NCBI RefSeq assembly: GCF_024158745.1
Contig: NZ_JAMZAW010000042.1
Span: 1-38,645 of the forward strand
DNA length: 38,645 nucleotides
Origin: Paenibacillus tyrphae
Lineage (GTDB): Bacteria; Bacillota; Bacilli; Paenibacillales; NBRC-103111
Direction: 5' to 3'
Shown: positions 16,587 to 24,800 of the stretch, one piece after another
Numbering within the stretch: position 1 is the first letter of the stretch
Layout of the letters: every line of letters starts with the position of its first letter
Position numbers and translations under genes: made by a program
Notes under the pieces: generated by a model
Seen by the model: only the letters and a program-made list of their open reading frames with translations
Told to the model about the DNA's origin: nothing
The model's database searches: none

Positions 16587-18096
16587 ACGACGCCCGGGCG
16601 CGCCCGCTGCCGATCTCAGCGGCCTGCCCGTCGCGAAGAACGAAGAATATATCGCCGACATTGTCGGCTTGGGGCATGACGGAGAAGGGGTAGGCCGTGT
16701 GAACGGCTTTACCCTTTTTATTCAGGGCGCCCTGCCCGGCGAAAAAGTACGGGCCAAGGTGCTCAAGGTGAAGAAGCAGTACGGCTACGCCAAGCTGCTG
16801 GAGATTATCGAAGCGAGCCCGGATCGCATCGACGCGCCCTGTCCGATCTATAAGCAGTGCGGAGGCTGCCAGCTCCAGCACCTGAGCTACGACGCCCAGC
16901 TCCGCTGGAAGCGCCAGCTTGTCGTTGACAATCTGGAGCGGATCGGGAAGCTGCGAGTGGGCGGAGCCAAGGCGGGGAGCGGCGTAGCCGAGATGGAGGC
17001 TGTGGCGGATGCAGGCGTGGGAGCTGGGAGCGGTGGCACGATGGCCGAGGGCATTGTGGTGCATCCGACGCTCGGCATGAGCGATCCGTGGCGGTACCGC
17101 AACAAGGCGCAGGTGCCGATCGGTCTCGCCGCGGGCGAAGAGGGCGGCTTAATCAGCGGCTTCTACGCGCAGGGCAGCCACCGGATTATCGACATGGAGG
17201 CGTGTCTGATCCAGCACGAGAACAACGACGTCGTCGTCGCGGCGGTCAAACGGATCGCCGGCGAGCTCGGCATCCGGCCGTACAACGAGGAGACGGGCAA
17301 AGGGCTGCTGCGCCACGTTATCGCCCGCTATGGCTTCAACACGGGCGAGATTATGGTCGTGCTCGTGACGAACGGCCGCGACATTCCTCGCCGCGACGAG
17401 TTGGTCGGACTGATCCGCGAGGCGATCCCGGACGTGCGAAGCATCTGTCAGAACGTCAACCGGCATCAGACGAACGTGATCTTCGGCGACGAGACGCGGG
17501 TGCTCTGGGGCAGCGAGGTCATCTACGATACGATCGGAGATATCCGCTTCGCGATCTCGGCGCGCTCGTTCTATCAGGTCAATCCGGTTCAGACCGAGGT
17601 GCTGTACCGGAAGGCGCTGGACTACGCCGGGCTAAGCGGGGAAGAGACGGTGATCGACGCCTACTGCGGCATCGGCACGATCTCGCTCTTCCTCGCGCAG
17701 AAGGCCCGCGAGGTGTACGGCGTCGAGATCGTCCCCGAGGCGATCGAGGACGCGAAGCGCAACGCGCTAGTGAACGACATCCGCAACGTGCGGTTCGAGG
17801 TCGGCGGCGCGGAGGTCGTCATCCCCGAGTGGAAGCGGCAGGGCATCACCCCTGACGTGATCGTCGTCGACCCGCCGCGCAAGGGCTGCGACGCTGCGCT
17901 GCTGGAGACGATCCTCGCCATGCGGCCGGAGCGCGTGGTGTACGTCTCGTGCAACCCGTCGACGCTGGCGCGCGACCTGCGCGTGCTGGAGGATGGCGGG
18001 TACCGCACGGCGGAGGTGCAGCCGGTGGATATGTTTCCGCATACCGTTCACGTAGAATCGGTGGCTTTGCTGGTGAGGAATGGTACAGGTCACTGA
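16570..18096 (+). CDS. rlmCD: 23S rRNA (uracil-C5)-methyltransferase RlmCD
   Basis: The 508-residue enzyme methylates uracils of 23S rRNA (U747 and U1939 in B. subtilis) with S-adenosylmethionine. It has a TRAM domain at residues 20-85, an iron-sulfur cluster site CPIYKQCGGC near 95 with a further cysteine in DMEACLIQ, the SAM motif VIDAYCGIGTISLFLAQKA, and the catalytic cysteine in YVSCNPSTLARDL near 460. A glycine/alanine-rich insertion of about 30 residues follows the cluster motif (around 130-158), longer than usual. It ends with MFPHTVHVESVALLVRNGTGH. This gene end is the left border of the AT-rich island and is repeated at the right border. Confidence 0.95.
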   Translation: MNRKNKRRPGAPAADLSGLPVAKNEEYIADIVGLGHDGEGVGRVNGFTLFIQGALPGEKVRAKVLKVKKQYGYAKLLEIIEASPDRIDAPCPIYKQCGGCQLQHLSYDAQLRWKRQLVVDNLERIGKLRVGGAKAGSGVAEMEAVADAGVGAGSGGTMAEGIVVHPTLGMSDPWRYRNKAQVPIGLAAGEEGGLISGFYAQGSHRIIDMEACLIQHENNDVVVAAVKRIAGELGIRPYNEETGKGLLRHVIARYGFNTGEIMVVLVTNGRDIPRRDELVGLIREAIPDVRSICQNVNRHQTNVIFGDETRVLWGSEVIYDTIGDIRFAISARSFYQVNPVQTEVLYRKALDYAGLSGEETVIDAYCGIGTISLFLAQKAREVYGVEIVPEAIEDAKRNALVNDIRNVRFEVGGAEVVIPEWKRQGITPDVIVVDPPRKGCDAALLETILAMRPERVVYVSCNPSTLARDLRVLEDGGYRTAEVQPVDMFPHTVHVESVALLVRNGTGH

Positions 18097-18136
18097 GAGT
18101 ACAGTAGTGGAGCGGGTTTTGGGAGTAGTACAGATT
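18049..18136 (+). repeat. Left direct repeat: rlmCD 3' end, putative attL
   Basis: These 88 bases cover the last codons of rlmCD and 40 bases beyond. They align without gaps to 31554-31641 at 71 of 88 positions by hand count, including the exact shared stretch AGTAGTGGAGCGGGTTT and GAGTAGTACAGATT at the end. Both copies read as HVE-VALLV in the rlmCD frame. Base composition drops sharply just right of this copy. It is the likely target-site repeat of an inserted island. Confidence 0.75.
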
Positions 18137-18173
18137 GAATAGAAATGTAAAGCAGAGGCGAAAATATAGTAGA

Positions 18174-18193
18174 GTTGACTGATTGTTGACGAA
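18174..18193 (+). repeat. Short repeat shared with right border
   Basis: GTTGAC followed by TTGTTGACGAA after a 3-base gap matches 31701-31720 at 18 of 20 positions. It sits 37 bases right of the left direct repeat, and its partner sits 59 bases right of the right one. A recombinase arm or core site is possible. Confidence 0.5.
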
Positions 18194-18199
18194 ATTATT

Positions 18200-18278
18200 A
18201 GATTAATAGGGGGAAGCCTAGCGCTTGAATCGGGAGTGTTCAATTATTGGGACAGGTGTTCGACTCCCCTCGTCTACA
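18200..18278 (+). pseudogene. 3' tail of an ssrA (tmRNA) or tRNA gene
   Basis: The segment ends with AGGTG-TTCGACT-CCCCT, a T-arm with its loop and one stem mismatch, followed by CGTCTACA, which is close to the CGTCTCCA 3' ends of tmRNAs. A strong terminator follows within ten bases, as after native ssrA genes. No matching 5' half is present. The likely origin is an attachment-site copy left by an element that integrates in the tmRNA or a tRNA gene. The upstream limit is arbitrary. Confidence 0.5.
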
Positions 18279-18283
18279 TATTG

Positions 18284-18310
18284 AAAACCCGGCCTTTTGG
18301 CCGGGTTTTT
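18284..18310 (+). terminator. Strong Rho-independent terminator
   Basis: AACCCGGCC-TTTT-GGCCGGGTT followed by TTT. It ends the ssrA-like tail and also shields the island from rlmCD read-through. Confidence 0.9.
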
Positions 18311-18366
18311 CTTAAGGTTAAGGGTAAAACAAAGCAGTAACATCGAATTCAAATAAATAGCTTGAC

Positions 18367-18400
18367 TTTATACTCAAAGGGGTTACTCTTTGAGTATAAA
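18367..18400. promoter_or_regulatory. 13-bp perfect dyad upstream of the PLD-like gene
   Basis: TTTATACTCAAAG and CTTTGAGTATAAA form perfect inverted arms separated by 8 bases. The right arm contains a TATAAA that could be a -10 element, and the ATG lies 22 bases downstream. A site for a dimeric repressor covering the promoter fits best; an RNA hairpin in the leader is the alternative. No repressor gene is adjacent. Confidence 0.6.
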
Positions 18401-18421
18401 ATTGTAAGGAGTTGGATTAGT

Positions 18422-19507
18422 ATGAGTAGAACCACTATAATCCCATTAATCCCAGGGGAAATTGATATTGTCACTTCAAAAGGGGAATACAACTTTCAAG
18501 AGGTATTGGACGATTTCCCCAATGCTGGGTCTATATTCGTAACAACCTACAACATTTCAGCACATCGAAACAAATTAATTCGTGCACTTGAAGAAGCAAC
18601 TGAACATGCTGACGTACGTATCATCACGAATATCCCTACTCGACATGATCAGTATTTTGGAAATGCTCCACGAGAACGTGCTTCACAAAGTATCGAGCGT
18701 TACACCCAACGACTTGATCCTTCGAAAATTGAAAATTTAGCTACATCATTCAACTTTAGTAATCATTCCAAAGTAATAATGACGGAGAATATTGCTTATA
18801 TCGGGTCGGCTAACTTTTCAGATGAAAGCGATCAAAGTAGGGAAACGGGATTTCTTGTACGTAGTCAAGATTTGGTTAAAGTAATAAGTGAAAACCTTCT
18901 ACCAATCTTGATTAATGAAGGCATTCCCTACTTTGGCAGCATGTTGGATGATAAGAAGATTCTCCTTTCCTTTCTGTTGTCAAAATTGGAAGGGGTAGCT
19001 TCTTCCATACGTGACGGGCTGTTCACGTTTGTAGGTCATCCTCTTGAAGATCAGGAGGTCTATAACATTCACGATCCTTATTTAAGGAAGAGCGACTTAG
19101 AAGGTTTGCTTGAGGTACTTGATGAGATCGAAGGTGAATTGGATAATGAGTTTCGTGAGGTTGCAGGGTTGGAACATGTAGTAGATCTGATCGACATAGA
19201 TTCGATTAACGCAATCAGTGCTCTTTGTGATTATGATACTCCAATTCATGAACTTGCAGAATTTGATTCGGTTGAGTATGCATCGGATTTACTATCTGAA
19301 CAGATGGTTCATAACGAAGACATGAATGATGCTTCTCAAGATGCAGTTGATAGTGCTGCAGAAAAACACTACGATTTGGCAGTAGCAGCAGAAGGGCCGG
19401 TCAAAGAGCTTTATGAATATCTGGAACAAGTAAAAAATTCATTCCAAGTAGCTGTAAATGAAATAATGCGACTGGAAGTTCAACAGGCAACTATTGATAA
19501 CACATAA
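18422..19507 (+). CDS. Phospholipase D-fold (HKD) nuclease-like protein
   Basis: The 361-residue protein carries one PLD/HKD motif: H115, K117 in NHSKVIMTENIAYIGSANFS, with the trailing GSANFSDES. One-motif members act as dimers and include nucleases (Nuc, BfiI) and defence effectors. Residues 1-80 form the first half of the fold. After about residue 170 there is no family sequence that I recognise; this part is acidic and helical (for example DEIEGELDNEFREVAG), with a likely coiled end. AAGGAG lies 11 bases before ATG 18422, and a 13-bp dyad lies upstream. It is the first cargo gene after the rlmCD border. The function is probably nucleic-acid or lipid cleavage; a role in defence is inferred from its neighbours. 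Confidence 0.75.
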   Translation: MSRTTIIPLIPGEIDIVTSKGEYNFQEVLDDFPNAGSIFVTTYNISAHRNKLIRALEEATEHADVRIITNIPTRHDQYFGNAPRERASQSIERYTQRLDPSKIENLATSFNFSNHSKVIMTENIAYIGSANFSDESDQSRETGFLVRSQDLVKVISENLLPILINEGIPYFGSMLDDKKILLSFLLSKLEGVASSIRDGLFTFVGHPLEDQEVYNIHDPYLRKSDLEGLLEVLDEIEGELDNEFREVAGLEHVVDLIDIDSINAISALCDYDTPIHELAEFDSVEYASDLLSEQMVHNEDMNDASQDAVDSAAEKHYDLAVAAEGPVKELYEYLEQVKNSFQVAVNEIMRLEVQQATIDNT

Positions 19508-19523
19508 GCGAAATAACAGCATG

Positions 19524-19554
19524 AGACATCCATCCGAATTTTGGATGGATGTCT
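19524..19554 (+). terminator. Hairpin after the PLD-like gene
   Basis: AGACATCCATCC and GGATGGATGTCT are perfect 12-base arms around GAATTTT, 17 bases after the stop codon. The T-run is broken (TATGTTATAG), so termination may be weak. Confidence 0.6.
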
Positions 19555-19758
19555 TATGTTATAGTTTATGTTTAATTGAATGGTGACAATCCAGTGAGAT
19601 AATGGGTAGACCAATAGTTCATTAATCCAATATCCTAATTTGAAGGGCTTCATACTTATTTAGCCCTTCTTGATATGGTGTTCCGCTACCTCATAATGCC
19701 CGAAAGTTGACGTTAATGCCTGTCCGAGCTCTGACCGATATAAAATACTTGGGAATAA

Positions 19759-19878
19759 GAGCCGGCGGACATCTCGCGATTTCTTCGCGGAGTCAAGCAG
19801 AAAGAACAACGTCAGGAGCGTCAGGCTCCGGCTGTCTCCTACCGCACGGTCCGGAAGGAGGTGAAACGTGATGTTTGA
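19759..19878 (+). pseudogene. C-terminal remnant of a DDE-type transposase
   Basis: The frame following a TAA reads EPADISRFLRGVKQKEQRQE and ends VSYRTVRKEVKRDV. I recognise this as the tail of Mu/TnsB-like transposases that are encoded directly upstream of an ExeA/TnsC-like ATPase. Only 39 codons survive. Its stop overlaps the ATPase start, the arrangement of an intact element. Base composition here is richer in GC than the flanking cargo. Confidence 0.6.
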
Positions 19879-20342
19879 GTCGTTCTACGAGCTCAGTCGC
19901 ATGCCCTTTTCACGGGATGTGCCTACCGAGGAACTGTACCAGTCTGTCATGATGGAAGAGACGCTAGGCAGGCTTGGAATACCCCGCGGAACGTCAACTG
20001 TTTGCCATCATCATGGGTGACTGCGGAACCGGAAAAACGACGACTAGTCGTAGGTTTACATCGGCGCTAAGCCCGGAGAAATACAAGATCCTGTATTTGT
20101 CGGACTCCAAGCTGATGCCCCGCCACTTTTACAAAGGCATGCTCGAGCAGTTCGGCTGCGAGTCGAAGTTCTATCGCAGCGATGCCAAGCGTCAACTGCA
20201 CCGAGAGATTGAGTTTATGCACGGGGTTCATCGTCTGCGGCCGGTTGTTGTCGAAGACGAAGCGCATCTGCTCGATCGGGAAATGCTTGAAGAGGTACGC
20301 TTCCTTCTAAACTTCAAAATGGATGCCCTAGCCCGATGGCCC
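19871..20342 (+). pseudogene. Transposon AAA ATPase (TnsC/ExeA-like), frameshifted and truncated
   Basis: The gene starts with MFESFYELSRMPFSRDVPTE behind GGAAGGAGGTGAAA. One inserted base near 19975 shifts the frame; the family sequence resumes as LEYPAERQLFAIIMGDCGTG (Walker A GDCGTGKTTT) and continues through RPVVVEDEAHLLDREML (Walker B) to LLNFKMDA. A one-base loss near 20327 shifts the frame again, and homology stops after a few more bases. About 40% of the usual protein is missing at the 3' end, so this is a dead transposon gene. It ends joined to an unrelated coding sequence. Confidence 0.8.
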
Positions 20343-20738
20343 TACAGCGGTATAGAAAAAATGCATTTTGCTCGAAGACCTAATCCTGTCCGAATAGGAG
20401 ATATCTTAATTTGTTATGGGGTTGGCACAACGAAGCTCTTAGGTTATTTTGAAGTGGTCAGCGATCCTTACATTTGGGATAGCACAAGCAGATGGTCTTG
20501 GGAGTTAGAAGCAAAGAACTTATGTCCGGAATACAGTGAATCTTGGGTCACATTCGACATTACAACATCCAGTATCGTAGCATCTTACGACCATGTTCAT
20601 CCGGTAACTAATGTGGGAGGAAAAACTCTCGGCGCATTACAGTACGGATGGGACAGAATACAACTATCTGATGAGTTTGCTAGGCATGTCATCGAGTTAA
20701 TTGAAGGAAGCGTAACATCAAAGAAGGTGAATAAATGA
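20343..20738 (+). pseudogene. PUA/EVE-like domain fragment fused to the ATPase remnant
   Basis: From about 20343 the frame encodes a different protein: RPNPVRIGDILICYGVGTTK then LLGYFEVVSDP and RWSWELEAKNLCPEY. The pattern of a GD-I-YYAVG strand, a G-x-x-E-V strand and a later W-W resembles EVE/PUA-like domains, which bind modified bases and often sit in modification-dependent restriction loci. The N-terminal strand of the fold is missing. A TTG at 19974 could initiate a chimeric 254-residue protein of ATPase part plus this domain, because the second shift brings them in frame. Its stop overlaps the next start (ATGA). The domain call is by pattern only. Confidence 0.5.
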
Positions 20739-20965
20739 AAGCCTGGGCAAATATCGACATCCCACTGAAAACGTACACTGTTCACCTAGATCATGGTGAA
20801 TGTCCGCATGTCACGGAAATAAAGCAAAGAACCGAACTTGGTTGGAAGAAACAGCAAGGAACAGGAAGCTGGAAACCATTCCGCTCGAAAGAGGAAGCAT
20901 TAGATATTTACGATATCAGCTACAAGGAAAAATTATCCCTAATCGAGTGTAGTAACTGCAGGTAA
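20735..20965 (+). CDS. Small protein of unknown function, coupled to EVE-like fragment
   Basis: The 76-residue product starts by a 4-base ATGA overlap with the preceding frame, so it was made with the EVE-like protein. It begins MKAWANIDIPLKTYTVHLDH, has ELGWKKQQGTGSWKPFRSKE in the middle, and ends in CSNCR; C22 with the two terminal cysteines might bind a metal. It is hydrophilic with no signal peptide or membrane segment. I do not recognise the family. A strong terminator follows. Coupling suggests a partner or accessory of the EVE-like domain protein. Confidence 0.65.
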   Translation: MKAWANIDIPLKTYTVHLDHGECPHVTEIKQRTELGWKKQQGTGSWKPFRSKEEALDIYDISYKEKLSLIECSNCR

Positions 20966-20976
20966 AAAAGTTAATG

Positions 20977-21018
20977 AAGCAGTACAGAGTTCGCATTCTG
21001 AGTTCTGTACTGCTTTTT
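20977..21018 (+). terminator. Rho-independent terminator
   Basis: AAGCAGTACAGA pairs perfectly with TCTGTACTGCTT, followed by a T-run. It separates the small-protein unit from the restriction operon. Confidence 0.9.
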
Positions 21019-21144
21019 CTTATGTTCAGAGATGATTTCTGATTCGGCAGTAATTACATCACCAAGTTCATAAGTACAGGACATACTGTCTCTCAAACCT
21101 TGGTTTCAGAATAGTTGCTTTAGACTTTTCTCATTCTCGATATT

Positions 21145-21162
21145 GAAATATTAAAATATTTC
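21145..21162. promoter_or_regulatory. Dyad upstream of the hsd promoter
   Basis: GAAATATT-AA-AATATTTC is a perfect inverted repeat ending 10 bases before the -35 box of the restriction operon. A shorter version, GAAATATTTC, lies after the -10 box at 21212-21221. The pair brackets the promoter as expected for a repressor or restriction control protein. AT-rich chance is possible. Confidence 0.45.
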
Positions 21163-21172
21163 ATATTATCGT

Positions 21173-21201
21173 TTGACAAAATAAATACAAAGTGATTTAA
21201 T
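21173..21201 (+). promoter_or_regulatory. Sigma-A promoter of the type I restriction operon
   Basis: TTGACA at 21173-21178 and TTTAAT at 21196-21201 are spaced by 17 bases, a near-consensus vegetative promoter. The first gene starts about 55 bases downstream. Confidence 0.75.
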
Positions 21202-21211
21202 GTGTAATATA

Positions 21212-21221
21212 GAAATATTTC
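21212..21221. promoter_or_regulatory. Second GAAATATTTC palindrome, near the transcription start
   Basis: This 10-base palindrome repeats the half-sites of the dyad at 21145 and lies 11 bases past the -10 box, where a bound protein would block transcription. Confidence 0.4.
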
Positions 21222-21255
21222 GAAAAATGATATCCGAAGTTCGGAGGTGATTTAT

Positions 21256-21834
21256 TTGGAGAAAAGAGGATTAAAGGAGTTCGTAACATTCGTTCCAGGT
21301 ATAAATCCAACAAGGGCGCAAAAACAGTTTGGAATCCAAGCAATAAATTATTATGACCAGTCGTCTTTTGAAGCTGATTATAATCATAAGGACGTATTTG
21401 TTAAGGATGCGGAAAAATCTTTATCTCAAAATAACCCATCGTTAAATGAAGGTGATGTTGTTATCAGTAACTCATTACAACTTGCAACGATGGTCGGTAA
21501 AAATAATGTTGGTAAAGTGTTGTCTCTCAACTTCATAAAAATAGAGTTTGATAAAGAACAACTTGATAAGAGATATTTTCTCTTCTTATTTAATGCTTAT
21601 AAAGATGTCAGGCGACAAAAAGAAAGGGAGTTGCAGGGGAGTGGCCCTGTTCTAAGAATTCCACTTCGTTCTCTAGAGGAGATTATTATTCCCGTTGTTC
21701 CTCTTGAGGAGCAGCACAAAATAGGTGCCATTTACGTAGAAACATTGAAGCTACAAAGTAAGCTAAACAAATACGCAGACTTGATTTGGCAGTTTACGAG
21801 CTCAATCATAGAAGAAACCTTAGAGGGGAAATAA
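21256..21834 (+). CDS. Half-size type I restriction specificity (HsdS-like) protein
   Basis: The 192-residue protein resembles one half of a type I specificity subunit: a target recognition domain with SLNEGDVVISNSLQLATMVG near residue 70, and a closing conserved helix region beginning RIPLRSLEEIIIPVVPLEEQ (135-154) and running to TLEGK. Full HsdS proteins have two such units and about 400 residues; half-size ones can work as dimers. I choose TTG 21256 because GGAGGTGA lies about 8 bases before it. It ends 4 bases before hsdR, whose ribosome binding site lies in its last codons. It may replace or compete with the full HsdS at 24938, or be a relic. Confidence 0.75.
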   Translation: MEKRGLKEFVTFVPGINPTRAQKQFGIQAINYYDQSSFEADYNHKDVFVKDAEKSLSQNNPSLNEGDVVISNSLQLATMVGKNNVGKVLSLNFIKIEFDKEQLDKRYFLFLFNAYKDVRRQKERELQGSGPVLRIPLRSLEEIIIPVVPLEEQHKIGAIYVETLKLQSKLNKYADLIWQFTSSIIEETLEGK

Positions 21835-21838
21835 TCAA

Positions 21839-24800
21839 ATGAAAAGTCAATCGGAGTTGGCGTTCGAAAATGAAGTCATCGATTATTTGACTAAAATCGG
21901 TGGAGTAAAACAATGGGAATACAAAAGAGACATCAAAACAACCGAACAACTCTGGGATAACTTTAAATTGATCCTAGAACAAAACAATCGTGCCCGTTTA
22001 GATGAACCATTGTCTGTCACTGAATTTAACCAGGTAAAGAAAATCATCACTGGTATTGAATCACCTTACCATGCTGGACAATTTTTGTATGGTGTTAACG
22101 GTGTTTCTGAAATTGAAGTTGACCTTGATAATGGTAAGCATGTGTTTTTAACAGTATTTGATCAAGCCCAAGTAGGTGGCGGGAACACTGTTTATCAAGT
22201 GGTAAGTCAAATTAAACGGCCAAAAGTTATAGATGGAAAGCCTAACCGTCGATTTGATGTAACGTTGCTCATTAATGGTTTGCCAATTATTCAAATCGAA
22301 TTAAAGAAGGCGCTTCACAGCACTACAGAATCCTTGAACCAGATGGAACAGTACATTGCTGAAAAACAATACAGCGGTATCTTTTCAACTTTACAGATTC
22401 TAATCGCGATGACACCCTTTGATATTCGTTACATGGCAAATACCCCACTTCAAAGCTTTAACCGAGCTTTTGCTTTTAACTGGCAAAATGAAGATGATGC
22501 ACGCCCTATTCGTTCGTGGAAGACGTTTGCGGATAAAGTGTTATCAATTCCAATGGCTCATGATTTGGCCACACGCTATATGGTACTTGATGGTACTAAA
22601 AACAAAGAAAGTATCAAAGTCATGCGTCCTTATCAAGTCTATGCCACAAAGCGTGTGCTGGAGAAAGTTAGGAAATTCGACTTCAAATATGATGATGGTA
22701 AGTTAGGATACATTTGGCATACTACTGGCTCAGGTAAGACAATCACAAGTTTTAAGACAGCATGGCTTGCAAGTCGTCTATCTAATGTAGATAAAGTTGT
22801 TTTCTTGGTTGACCGTATTGCGCTTACCAACCAAACAGCTGATGCCTATAAAGCCTATGATCCTGTTGCGGGATTTGAAGGGAAAACTGGTGTGGTGGGA
22901 GATACAGCTAATATCTCAGACCTTCATGGCAAATTAACGAAGAAGAGCGATAAGAACATCATTGTGACAAGTATTCAAAAGATGTCGCGTTATGTGGCGC
23001 GAGATAGCTTCAAGCCACTTAATGAAAGTATTCTTTTTATCGTTGATGAAGCCCACCGTTCAACTGGTGACGGTACTGAAAATGAAGGTATGCTTGAAAC
23101 GATCCGAAAAGCTATTCCTAATTCTGCTTGGGTTGGTTATACTGGGACACCAAAATTCCCCGGAACGCGAGAAATTTTTGGTGATATTCTACATGCTTAC
23201 ACCATCAAGGAAGCTATTGCAGATAAAAACGTCTTAGGGTTTAACGTTGAATTCAAGGAAACGATCGAAGCTCCTAAAGATCCGACCGAAGATGATATCG
23301 ACGATAATGTTCGTGGAAGTGTCTACGACTATAGTCCAGAACATGTGAAATTGGTAGTGAACGACATCTTCGATAACTGGAAGAAACGTTCAAATGATCG
23401 CAAGTATAATGCATTGTTTACAGTCCACGTTGGAGGTAACAAAGCAAGTACACCAAGAGCGATGGAATACTTCGATAAATTTGCTGAAGAAAATGCGAAT
23501 CGTCCAGTAGATCAACGATTAAAAGTTGCAGTGAGCTTTTCGGCAGATACATCTAATAGTACTCATCAACTGAAAACAAACGAGAACTTGCATAGGGCTA
23601 TCACAGCTTATAACACAATGTTTGGTACAGTTTTTGATATGACGACAGTTAAAGCCTACACAGAAGACTTAGCACGACGGTTGAACAAGACAGCTGATGA
23701 TGGTAACTATTTAGATTTGGTTATCGTTGTTGACCAACTTTTGACTGGTTTTGATGCTCCTGAGATGAATACGCTCTATATTGATCGAACACTTAAAGGT
23801 GGGAACCTGATTCAGGCATACTCACGTACAAACCGAATGCATAACCTTGTCGATAAGCCTTGGGGGAATGTTGTTAACTATCGTTGGCCAGAGCAAAACG
23901 AGTATGAAATGAATAAGGCTTTTGCTATCTATTCAAATCGTGAATCGGCTGCTGAACAGCTTTCACTTGAAGATTTGAAAGAAGGTAATGAAGAGTCTGG
24001 TATTATTTCGAAACCATTTAGTAAGGTTCAAGCTGAGATGCAAGAAGTCATCAAGAAGCTTGGGTCGCTTACAGATGATTTTGTACAATTACCACCAAGT
24101 GAAAAAGCTCAGGATGAAGTCTTTGAGAATTTGAAAGAGTATAATCGTTTACTTAGTCAGTTGAAACAATATACCGAAGATGATGACAAAAATCCTATTT
24201 CTGCTTATGATCATCCTGAAGAGTTCTATGAACGTTTAGGGATTACTGAGGAGCAGGAAGTCATTTTAACAACTGTAATCGCCGGTGAGTTGAAAGAACG
24301 ACGTGCTAAGCGAGAAAACATCGATATTTCGCAAGTCAATCTCTCTATGATTCATATTCACGACGTTACCATCAACTATGACTACTTGATTGATTTAATT
24401 GCTCGAATGGCTGACGAAGTTCATGCGAACTTTATGTCTAAAGCAGAAAAGACACGTGATGAAATCCATATTGAAATTGCCAAGTCAGATAATGAAAGAG
24501 AAAAATCTAAGATGCGGAACTTTGTATCTAAAATTTTCTCAAAAGAGTTTGTATTTGATCATTATCCAGCTCCTCGAAGTGTTGAAAAAATGAACCAAGC
24601 GATGGATAGAGCACAAAAGGATACGAATATTCTACTTGTAACGAACTTCATCCGTACTTGGGGACTTGATAACAGCACAAAACCTAAGGAACTTGAAAGC
24701 TTGATTAAGAGACACCGTTTAGGTCAAGAGGATATGGATAAACAAGGTGAGTTAACAGCAATCATGAATGACGCAAGAGCTGATTATAAAGAAATTGCAG

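Noticed and set aside
17088..17855. 255-codon frame inside rlmCD in another reading frame
   Set aside because: It is a low-complexity arginine/glycine-rich shadow of a well-conserved enzyme.
20067..20267. Minus-strand 66-codon frame opposite the ATPase remnant
   Set aside because: It is the antisense of recognised Walker B sequence and has no start signal.
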